In this document: positions 23,735 through 34,700 of the stretch, one piece after another
Layout of the letters: each line of letters opens with the position of its first letter
How positions within the stretch are numbered: position 1 is the first letter of the stretch
Notes under the pieces: model-generated
The model's database searches: none
Seen by the model: only the letters and a program-made list of their open reading frames with translations
What the model was told of the DNA's origin: nothing
Program-made: the position numbers and the translations under genes
Assembly (NCBI GenBank): GCA_963678675.1
Contig: OY783196.1
Coordinates: 28,436,827 to 28,500,826 of the forward strand
DNA: 64,000 nucleotides
DNA from: Xiphydria camelus
Lineage: Eukaryota; Arthropoda; Insecta; Hymenoptera; Xiphydriidae
Direction of reading: 5' to 3'

Positions 23735-26431
23735 ATGTTGACTCCTCGATTCGAGTTAAGCCAGACGGAGACAGAAATTCTTATAACCATACATGCACCA
23801 TACGCTAATATCAAGGACACAGAATGCTATGCCGAAGGAACGGATTTTAGATTCTATTCTACCCCTTATTACTTGAGGTAAACACTTGATTTAATAAGTT
23901 ATGAAAATTGAAAATGCGCATCAAGTCGTGATAAAACACATATTACACTGTAACTCTTGTATTGCAGGTTGCAGCTTCCTGGAGAGATCATAGAAAATGA
24001 CGCATCTTCAGGGAGGTACGACTGTGAGAAGGGTGACTTTTATTTACAGTTTCTAAAAGTTAATCAGGGTGAACATTTTGAAAATTTGGATATGATAACA
24101 ACACTCCTCGCTCCACCAAAGAAAAGAAATAATGCAGTGCCAACTATCGAAGTTATAAGTATGTAAAGGAATGAGCAGAAATATTGTAATGGGGAAATGC
24201 AAAGTCTTGAAGGGTTTTGTTGCTCTTAATGTACAGGTAATCCTATAATCAATTCTGGAGAAGCTATAAATGACAATGCAACTGGGGAGAATGCACAGGA
24301 AAGCGACGCTGACAGTAAAGAGGAGTGGTTTGTGCCACAAGAACTTCCTCCTGAGAATGTCTCTCTTCCCGGAAATGCCCCAAAATATGGTTTTGCGAGT
24401 AAACTATCCCATGCACTGATCAATTTTGAGGTATAAGGACGTTTTTTCTGGCCCCTAGTACTATAAATAATTTATCTCAGACTGTGTGGAAATCATAAAA
24501 AAAAATTGAAGCTGAAGAGTTAAAAAATCTACCGAGCAACAAATAATAAATCGATTACAATGTATCTCTGACTGTAAATTAGCAGGTTATATTAGATGCC
24601 TTTTGATGTAACAATCACAATTCCTGTTATAAAACGATTTTATATGAATGCGGTTTTGAATTTCAGGCAGCATGGACAGGGGAAATTATTGATCTTCCTA
24701 ATCCTGATGTAACCCTGGCGAGTGAACGTAAATGCTTACGAGAGAAACACGAATATGAAAGTTTTAGTGAGGAACACTATATGGCGGATCTGATGGAACG
24801 GGAATGTATCGAACCCTGTCTGACATATACACCCGAGTGGGAAACATTAAAGGATTCAGAAATTACACTGACTGATACAGAAAAAGATTTGCTCAAGGAA
24901 TTACCAAATAAGGAATACTTGTTGGATAATAATGAGCTTCAATTAGTGTGCTTTGGTTTAGTGGATATTCTCTATGGTTGTTGTTATAACAGTAGAACTA
25001 CTCTCGGTGAAAACACCGTCGAGAGTATTTGGACGATCAACAAATTAAGCTCCACATTATGCTGGCTTCAGGTATTTCACTGTTTATTTCGTGCAAATTG
25101 AATTGCATCATTCTAAGTAAAGCTGACCCTAGTTGATTTCCCCTATTGTTCTTATTTCTATTCGACCATATGATTTTTATGAGTAGGTGCAGAGAATAAT
25201 GCTTTCAATCGTACTAATATTGCACTTCTTTTCATTGAATCTATCAGGAATTTTCAAGTATGGAAGAAGTGATAATGGCCTGCGTGAGACGATCCCTGTG
25301 TTATCCGCTCTTCAGAAACTGGGATCTTTCCATGAAAATTCTGGAGGACTTAAAAACTGTAGTTAAATTAGGTACTTTGCAATACGTCGTGATTATTCTA
25401 TTTCTAATTATCATTAATCACTTCCTTCGAAACCCTTTCACTAAAATCGTTTTCTCTTTCATCTAGGAAGAAAATACATCATAAAGCGGTTCTGTGAAAT
25501 CCACGAAATGTTCAATAACTCATTCGAGCCCCGCTATATACTTAATCAATTGTACATAAAAGATTACTTAATCTGGTTGCAACAAGCTCCTGCTTCTACG
25601 ATGGATTCCCTTTACACTAAATTGGAAGGAGTAAGTACCTATTGAAAAAATCAATATATAGATAAAAAATCAGTTCAAATAATAAAAATAGTATCAAGTA
25701 TTATTAACCTTTATAGAATATTAAATTGAAGTTAATAACACCACTCTATATTTTAGATAAAGCCCAAGAAGGTGGAGATGGGTTTAGATCTTGACGAGCT
25801 AGAGGCAGCCGCATATTCAGTTCAGGAAGAAGATATCGTGATTGGTAATGCCATTCACGAAATGGTGGATGAAATCGATGCTTTAAGCGTGAACGACTCG
25901 AAAAAGGAAAAGTAAGTCATAGATGTACATCTCAATTGAATCTTTCAACAGGAAAATAACGTACAAGTTTATAATAGGAAAGCAATAGCTTATCTTTTTG
26001 TAGTTTGTCACAATGATAAATGATATTGTTTACTCCAACGTAAATTTAAATAGAGCCATGTGGTAGTGATCGATTTTCTGATTTTATTTCAAAGGCCGAT
26101 ATGCGCATACCTAAAAGGCAAGAAGTTTGCAAAATACGTGTAAGTTTGGTGACTATTAATGCCAGTGTGGAGAATGAATTGACTTACCTCTTTTTTCAGT
26201 TTAATCTACTAACCGAATATTTTGTAAAAACGTTTCAAACCTAATGATTTTTGCATTACATCGTATTGCCTTCTCTCTCGTTTTACCAGTTACCTTTATA
26301 CGAGTCTACTTTTCAGATTGGAAAGCGACAGTAGTTCGGATTCGGACTCGGATTCGGGTAGCAGCAGTTCGAGTAGCAGTAGCAGCAGCGACAGCAGCCT
26401 TGACTCGGACGACACGGATGAATTGGAGTGA
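23735..26431 (+). CDS. SHQ1: SHQ1, H/ACA snoRNP assembly chaperone
   Basis: Nine exons sum to 511 residues: 23735-23877, 23968-24158, 24237-24430, 24667-25071, 25248-25371, 25467-25630, 25757-25911, 26095-26139 and 26317-26431. The N-terminal 100 residues form the CS/p23-like domain (MLTPRFELSQTETEILITIH). The middle holds the SHQ1-specific helical domain, with NSRTTLGENTVESIWTINKL and the LCYPLFRNWDL segment. SHQ1 holds free dyskerin/NOP60B before it joins H/ACA snoRNPs, which guide rRNA pseudouridylation. The last exon encodes an acidic Ser/Asp tail ending in DSDDTDELE. Length is a little shorter than human (577). The head-to-head neighbour is the Pol I subunit, another ribosome-production gene. 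Confidence 0.95.
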
Positions 26432-27243
26432 ACTGCTATTATTTTTTATAACAACGGTTTGCTGCATATATACTAATCATTCAATACTTATAATCGTAAA
26501 ACGATGCAACATCGAGACTTATCAATAGTTACTAATTCAAGAGTGATTAAATGTATAATAGGAGGTCCACGTATAATCGACCTTATTAACAGGTGCCTGT
26601 AACTCTAGTATTTCAGATGAATGAAATAACGATCTTCCAGTACCTGAGAAGGTAGCGCTTCTGGGATCTTCGCTGTAAATAATGGCACACTTAACGCGAG
26701 ACAATGAGCTGCAGAAATATTTACCAGGGGCCGGTTTTACCAACAGGTATAAACGCGGTATAGCGCTATACTGAGAATACCCATAAGGCTTATTGCTGGT
26801 TATTCTCAGTATAGTGCTATACCGCGTTTATACCGTGTTGGTAAAACCGGCCCTAAAGGGTTTATTCAATTCAAAGACGCACCAGTGGAGACCCTATTAG
26901 CGCCAAAATTTCAACCCTAATCATCGACATTACAATTAAATCATTGGCTGATACCGTTGATCAACAAGTTAAGGTGACCCGGATGTTATTCAATTTTTTA
27001 CCTCATGCGCACACATGACTTATTAATTTTCTTAGTTATCGTTAATGACGTTAAAAGATCGTATTTATTTGAAAGAAGCTCACAGACTCAACAGTTCTGG
27101 CGTATATGTACACGAAAATATCAATGCACGATGTGGAACGATATTTATCATAATCTAATCTTAGCTTAACATTTCTTGTGTATGAGATATAAGTTCTTTC
27201 AATTATATTCCTTTTATATTGAATTGATTAATAATTACAGTTC
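26432..27243. other. Shared 3' region of SHQ1 and the selenoprotein-P-like gene
   Basis: These 812 bp separate two convergent stop codons. They hold a 126-bp foldback repeat at 26728-26853 (listed separately). Otherwise the stretch is AT-rich with no coding potential that I can support. Confidence 0.5.
26728..26853. mobile_element. Foldback MITE, about 126 bp
   Basis: Two arms of about 53 bp form an almost perfect inverted repeat. The left arm starts GGGCCGGTTTTACCAACA and runs to TATACTGAGAATA. The right arm is its inverse, differing by one inserted base and one substitution (TAGCGCTATA against TAGCACTATA). The centre of about 20 bases is unpaired. No transposase and no clear target duplication are seen. 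The left outer end (CAGGGG) recalls hAT termini, but the flanks do not show an 8-bp duplication, so the superfamily is left open. Confidence 0.8.
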
Positions 27244-29894
27244 CTATTCACTATCCAGTACATATGATATCCAGGGTAATAACTTGCTGTAATGTGCGAT
27301 TAACTTGCTTTTTACCTCTTCTTCCAGCGCGTCACTGACTCGATTGTCTTCGTTGTTTGATACATCCTTATCTTGAATCGTTTGTTCGGTCGATTCGGAA
27401 ATCTGTTCTTCCATCTCTTTAAGGTTTTCGCATCCCTCTATCTTCTCAAAGATCCTTCCTTCAATTACTACTTTGGTGACTATGCCGCATGCTTTCATTG
27501 TTGGCGAATCAAATTCCTCTCCTTGGAAGATCTCAACTTCGTCGTATCCTGGTTGATTGACCTGAAGCACAAAATGACCTATCATTTTTGCATTCGCATA
27601 GAAATCACAAATTTAACTAAATTGGTAGAATGAATTAAACTCTACACACGGTATCGACAATTGCGTACCTTGATATCAGTTTGATTCTCGCCGGGGCTAG
27701 TTTCTCCTAAGTTTTCGTAAAATCCTTCGTAGCCATCATTTCTCCAATAAAGGGCATCCTCTCCATAAAGACCAGGACTTTCATCCTTACCGTAGATGAC
27801 CGAAGACGATTCGTTCTTCTCATTTCGCTCGTCACTGCCATTTTCGCGCAAATCTGCCTTTTTACCGTTATCTTTTACGTTCTGCTTGCTATCATGAACT
27901 TCCCAATCTTTTTCAATTTTCAACCCATGCTCTGTGACACGATCTTCGTGATCGTTGGTTTTAACATTCCCAAAAAACAAGCGTTCGTCCGCAGAGCTCA
28001 TCTCTTCGCCGGAACCGAGGTGCTCATGATAAGCCGGTTCACCGGTCTTCAGGATCAGGTACTCGTGCTTTTTCACCTCGTAGCCGTATTCGTGCACGTG
28101 TGGCGCGTGCATTATTATACGAATCGGTAACATTGCCGCGTGTTCGTCGCTATCCAGATCTTCTCCAGAACGCGGAGCGTTTCGAACGATGTGATTCTTT
28201 GGCTCAGCGTCTTTTATGCTTGATTCCGAGTCGCGAACGTTCTCAGAGCGAACATTTTCTGGCTCCATCGTCGTGAACGGTGAATCTTCAAAGTCGTTGG
28301 TGCGTTCTCTCTCCATTTCTTCGGCATCATCTAGTTTATCGATTTTAGTATTATTCATGATTTGTACTTCGTCGTATTCGCTATTCTTAGAAATGGTTCG
28401 ACTACTCTCTTCATCAGTTCCATTGGTTTCCCCACAATCATCTTTCCTTTCAGTTTCTTCCGTGAAAGAATATGTCTCGATATTCAGAGTTTCTTCACTT
28501 GTACCAAGAACGACTTCATCGTCAAAAGGAGAAATCGTAGTACCCAGCGCAAAGTTAGACTCGTCATCGTCAGATTTCTCGTCCGGATGCTGATCAATTG
28601 AAGATGGAATACTCGTCGATGAGTTGAAAGAACGATTTTCGAACATTCCAACAGTAGTGGCTTGAGTACTTGCATACGTAGACCTTTCGTAGTGCTCTGT
28701 GGATTCTTTCCGCTCCGTGGTGTTGATGGCGAGGTCGACGGATACTTCAGATGCAGCATTATTGTCATCGCTACGTACATCTTCTACGAACTCTTCAATT
28801 TGAGCTGAAGTAGTCGTTTCTTTCGCAGTAGTCTCAATTCGGCTTGTAGTCGATGAACCCGTTATAAGTGACTGTAACTAGAGTTTACGTTCGTACGCTG
28901 TTTACACGAGTAAAAAGTATGTAAGCAGTACACGTTATTCCTTGATAGGAATTAAAATTACGTGTACGAACTTACATCGCACGAGCCGCATGGCTCGTCA
29001 TTATAAGTAGACAAAATAGCAGCTTTCACGTAGGCATAGTGCAGAATGCTCCACGGTACTATAACTTGGTAGGTCAGCCTTCCACATCTTATCGTTGAAA
29101 ATAAAAACGGAGTTGTCACCGTTCGATAATTGTACTGCAAACAATATTAATTGCGAGGTACGTGTCTTTCTTACTGATCGATGACCACGATCTGATCTCT
29201 CGTGACGTGCAATTTCTCCCAGATTCGCAACTCCGGAGTGTCCTGAATCAGCTGAATATCGGAACCCGTCTCTTTCGCGAGAGCGTCGATTGAGTCGTCG
29301 ACTACCGGAGCTCCTAGATTCTCCGTCGTTGAAACCGCCTCCCAAGCTACCCTCTCGTGGTCAAGCTCGGCCTTATCGATAGGAAAAATCGAGGGGGCTA
29401 AGATCACCGCGAAGAACCTGATTCCTGATAAGCCCGATTTCTCAAGACGATTCTTCAACAGCTTCAACCTTCGATGGTGAAGGATCGTCGATTAATTGGT
29501 TTGAGAATCGACTTTTATACAGCACAGGTAGATATTTTTTGTCGTTATAATCCAAACTACTCACTCCTAAATTTGGCTGGATTATTATACGTACTTACAT
29601 GACTGCCTGATTATGGCTAAACGGCCAAGAAGTATCCAAGAATGCCAATACTTTGACGAGGCCTGGTTCTTCTTTCCAAGACTGAATGACTTCGCATTGT
29701 TCCGGATATCTTACACTCCTGTCGTGTTTCTTCACCCTCTTCAACAGTGCCTCAGCAAGAGCATGGTCGTCGTGGAGGGACTCAGGGGGTTCTTTTAATA
29801 CATAGCACAGAACCACCGAGATCACGATTACAAGGAGCAGAAGAGACTTGGTCATCATTGATTGAAACATGTCTTCACCTAATTTACGAATCAC
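27244..29894 (-). CDS. Selenoprotein-P-like secreted protein without selenocysteine
   Basis: Five exons sum to about 740 residues: 29894-29599, 29468-29175, 29087-28976, 28871-27669 and 27561-27244. A hydrophobic leader (KSLLLLVIVISVVLCYV) follows a short N-terminus; the start could also be at the Met at 29870. Residues of about 60-240 match the thioredoxin-like N-terminal domain of selenoprotein P, including IDQCGRLTYQVIVPW, PYV/AYVKAAI and the C-terminal CGSC. The vertebrate Sec-x-x-Cys site aligns without gaps to W-P-F-S here, so both redox residues are gone. The C-terminal 500 residues are acidic and Ser/Thr-rich, with a His-containing patch (MHAPHVHEYGYEVKKHEY). Vertebrate SELENOP carries selenium and binds metals; a selenium role here is unlikely. 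The function is unknown, perhaps extracellular metal or heme binding. Confidence 0.8.
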
Positions 29895-31744
29895 GAGAGG
29901 GAAGTATGACTATTATTTTATAACATACTTAATGTATCGCACATAAATATCTTAGTAATTGTTTCCCAACCATATATGAGATTATATGTTTCCGTTCATT
30001 AACTTATACATAATTCATGGGACACAGAAAATCAACATTTTAATTTCGGCTCGATTCGCGCACAAAAAACCAAGTGCGAGTCATCCAAATATTTTCTTTC
30101 CAAATTATCAAGAATTTCATTACCGCATCCTTATCTCGTCATACGACGGAACGTCACACAAGCGCGCGCGTCCCGATATTTATATACTATTATCAATTGC
30201 GTTCCATACGTGACTTCTTCCAAATTAGTTTGGACTGCAACGAGTAAGGCGAGTAAGGCGAAATGTTATCAAAACGTAGAATATGTATTCCATTTAAAAA
30301 GTACAAAACTACCGCGATATTGTAAAAATGTAAGACGTATACTAGGGAATATTATACCCACGTCTTATTCTATATCTTTCTCTTCTCCTTCGTATATTTT
30401 CGCAAAATTATAACAAATAATTTGTTCCTTTATTCCAGTAATGCAATAGTTTTTCGCTCGATGCCACCAAAGATTGTCACTTCCATGGATCAAATCAATC
30501 GACTCATATCGTAGCCGTTCACGCTTAAATGACTTGCAAAAAGAACTTACGGCGCGAACGAAACGTTTCGAACGCAAGTCACTGGGAAACTGCGTGATTT
30601 CCTACGGTTTTCTAAGATCACACAGTAGACCATTACTGAACATCCCTCCCACACACGTAGCGTAATCATTCATCCTTCCTCTCAAGTTGTCGCAGCAGCA
30701 TCAGTCGAACGATCGGTAGCATCAGCAGTATCGAGGCGTCGATCCAGAGTCGGCAAAACGTCAAATCAAGGCGATACGAAAAGTACTTGACGACCTTTAC
30801 CCTCGAAAGCTCTAGCGTCACCTCGCATAGAACGAATGACTCCTACTACGCATCTAGAGCCGGACGGCTTGAAAAAACCTACGAGACGTATTAACAGGAA
30901 AATCTGGAAGTAGGCCAGTAAGAAAGAACATTTATTTTCACCCTCGATTCGTCAGCGATCGTCGCGATTATCCAATTTCCGCTTCGTAGATGCATCTTTA
31001 TTTGAATCGCGGTTATCTCGTTGTATGGAAACTTTTAGCCTCTGCTGTCGTAATACCTATTTAAGAATCCAATTTTAGTCTTAAAAATATAAAGGAGATA
31101 ATCGCGATTCAAGTTTCTCTACGAGCGAAACTAGTTTTAATATGTTGCTCTCAATTTATATAGGTCAGAGCTTCGTTGAAGGCTAATGAATATAAAAAAT
31201 GCATCTCGTCGACTCCTTGAAATTATCGATGCTCGTTGGAGAAACACTGTTTCCATAAAAGAGATGGATGTAGCATCAGGGTCGTAAATCTCGGCGCGAG
31301 CGCTTCTCGTAGGAAGGAGTTCCGCCAGTCGACTATCCAACACAATCGACCGCACAATAATTCAATCTCCAGATGAGCCAGAGAGAGCGCGTACGCATTA
31401 TACAAAGCAACATTTATAAATGGAACAGAGGCTCCCTTGTTCTGATCTCTTTTAAGCTCTTTTTAGTCTAACCACATGTCGTGCCGCTAGTCGTTGAACC
31501 GCTGGTGCCTCGGCTTGACGTGTCGATAGATGACGACGGAAAGTTGATATCTCCCTTCAAGGATCGTGTTTCAAAACCGACCGTTCCCCGCGAAGGTAAT
31601 AATGATATATTTTCAATATTTTGTAAATTACTGAATAAGAGAAATTCGCTCATGATTTTCGTTGACACGATGTAACATAATTACGCACATCTAAGATTGA
31701 ACTGTTGACCACCGAGTTTCACGGTGAGAGGTCACGGCGCAAGT
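29895..31744. other. Divergent spacer between the selenoprotein-P-like and SVEP1-like genes
   Basis: This 1.85-kb region lies between two start codons pointing away from each other. It should therefore hold both promoters and 5' UTRs. Short frames here (for example 31481-31675 and 30474-30665) show no domain and I do not accept them as genes. A CAG/CAT-rich patch near 30,690-30,740 is low-complexity. No repeat element was recognised. Confidence 0.5.
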
Positions 31745-34700
31745 ATGACCACAGTGTCTCCGAAGACCTTGACCTTCTTACTCGGAGTGTGCTTCCTGTT
31801 CGAGGATGTTGCAAGATGCTCCAACGTTTCGAGAATGAACGAGAGTTTCAACGTGGTCGAAGTGGATCAGGAAGATGGCGTTTCTGCGGGTTTCCTCAAT
31901 TTCGGTCAGAAGAAGAAGCATTGGAGTTATCGTCACTCCGATCAAAACTCAGAGAGCTTACAGCAGATCCTGAAGAAGAAGATCGACCTGCTCTCGAGGA
32001 TTCTCAACATTCATGTGGATCATTTGCGGGACCAAACCGATCAGGTACTGTGTGTTTCCCCGCTTCACCTCCTTATCCCGGGTGACCGCCGATGCGTTGC
32101 AAAGGACACCCGCTTAAAGAGAACACCGTCATTTCATATTGTTCTCAGGTGGAGCTCGTCTTCCTGGTGGATGCCTCGGCTTCCGTCGGTCTGGAGAATT
32201 TTCACAGCGAATTGAACTTCGTGAGAAAATTGCTGTCCGATTTCACCGTGGCACCCGCGGCCACTAGAGTTGCCGTGGTCACTTTCGCTGGAAAAGCCAG
32301 CATCGTGCGCAACGTCGACCAGATCTCCGTGCTCGAGGAGGGTAACCACAAGTGTCAGCTGCTCAACCGGCAGCTGGGTAACATCAGTTACAGTGGCGGA
32401 GGCACTTATACTCGCGGCGCTCTTCTCGAGGCTCTGGTCAGTATCGGTTGTTCGCTCGCACTACAGTTTTCGATATAAAATACACATCCCCCTACTCTGT
32501 GAACTTTGCATTTGTAAAATAACCATCACATCCTCGCCACGGCATGGAGCTCTAGCGACTGATAAGGAAATCAGAATTATGAAGAGATTTATTCCTATTA
32601 TGATGAACGTACGATTTAACGCAAACGCGTTGCGTCATTATGCTGACGATTAAAAGACGTAATCTTTGGCGAATCATTTGTACAGGATATTTTGGCAAAA
32701 GGTAGAATAGGAGCAAGGAAGGCAGTTTTCCTCATAACAGATGGCTTTAGCAACGGCGGCGATCCTCGACCGGCAGCCGATCTTTTGAAGAAAGCCGGTG
32801 CAACGGTTTTCACCTTCGGAATTCGCACGGGAAATGTCGAAGAGCTTCATGACATAGCCAGCAATCCCGGTTACACTCACAGCTACCTTTTGGACAGCTT
32901 TCCGGAGTTCGAGGCTTTGGTTCGCCGTGCTTTGCATCGGGGTAATCAACGACGATGCAAGCTATAAGCGTTTGGAAGTAGGAGAAATAGGATTATTTTG
33001 CGTGTCTACGCTCTTGTACACACAGATTTAAAGGCTGGAGAATACGTACCCGTAACCTTTCCAAGCGATTGCGACTCTCTGTGCCCGGAGGAGAGCAAAA
33101 AGGGCAAGCGTCAAGGCTGCTGCGATGAGCTTGCCTCCTGTGCCTGTGGAACGGCAACCGGGCACTATGCGTGCCTCTGTCCCTCAGGATACTTTGGATC
33201 CGGCTTAAAAGGCTCGTGCCAACGTAAGAGGATTTCTGTCTCATTCGACGTACATTTATGTGCATTGCGTATTCAATTATGGAAAATTCTTCGCTTCCGT
33301 CCAATGTAAAATACCCGTGTTATTTTCAGCCTGCCCGAACGGGACTTACGGTATCGGCGATACCCCTGGAGACTCCATATCAGCCTGTACACCATGTCCC
33401 GACGTGAATCACATTACCGTTGGTGTACCGGCAACATCGTCTGATGACTGCATTTGTGCTTTCGGATTTACGACAAACGAGGATAAGTGCGAAGGTGGGT
33501 GGTAAGACGTTGAATTAAATTAAACCGATCACGCAGAGTAGGTATTTGATATTTAAAAATAATAATTAATTAAAATAACATAGTATAATCCCTTCCTGCA
33601 CAACTGTTTTTAAAACGATCTGTTTGAATGTAATTGAATGCTCGAAACGAGGATATTCAATGATGCGAGAGTCGAGTATTTAGCAGACATTCGTCATTTA
33701 GTCATTGTTAATCGCGATACAAATACTGGTGAGGGTAGTTCGAGATATTAGCTTCTCCCTAGATAAGCCCTTTTCCAGCGGCTATATTTGGAAAATCGCC
33801 AGGAAGGAGTGCCACTTCGTCAAGGGGATTTGGGTATTTGACTCTGTAAGATCCGAACTTCTCCAGGCGAAACTCTGGTTTTGCCGCCAGCCATCCGTAC
33901 TACAATATATGTATATATAACTTTTGCATGAAACTCGCGAAGAAACGATTAGGATACCAAAAGATAATCATTTCGGTTGAATACCTCGGCGTTAGCAGTT
34001 TCCGGCATCGGAAAACAAGACCTTGAATCTTTTTCAGGTAAGATGCCCAACGCGACATTTCGTTCCTCGCATAATTTTTGCATTTCTCGACGCACATTTC
34101 TAATTATATACTAATTAATACCGGCAATGAATACTTTGCGTAAGCTCGATCCAAATATACTCACTCGTATTCATCGCATAGCCACTGATACCGATGAAGC
34201 CAATCGATCTGTATCTTCTTCACCTTCTTCGCCCCTTCGTTCAAATTCTTCGTCACGGCGACAAAATTATACGGTTTGTTACTGCGTGGATCCATAATTT
34301 CTTAGCCCTTACAATTGACTGGGTTCGAACAAGAATCCCACTGCGAGTTCATAAACCCGTCCAACCCTCGTCATTCTCCGATTTCGCCTGGAAATTCTAG
34401 AAGTGGCACTATTGATAGATGAATTCTACGAAAGAGAAGACGAACGACCCATGGAAAATGAGATGGTGCATCGGTTGTTATACTTCGTGACGCAGGATTT
34501 CTTAAGCGCGGTATATCTTCGAAAATGCAACTGTACATCACAATCAGCAGTGCTCGCACATTTATGTTGCAGCCGTATCATGTCCCAAGCTCAAGGTACC
34601 GGAGAACGGATACGTGGTAAAGGCAAGTGCTTGCAGTAATGTCGTCAATGCTGCATGTGGTGTGAGATGCAAGATCGGCTTTCATCTCACTGGTGACAGC

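Noticed and set aside
33600..34570. Possible nested gene in the large SVEP1-like intron
   Set aside because: Small frames (33705-33920, 34194-34400) have no motif; the flanking exons join in phase across the intron.
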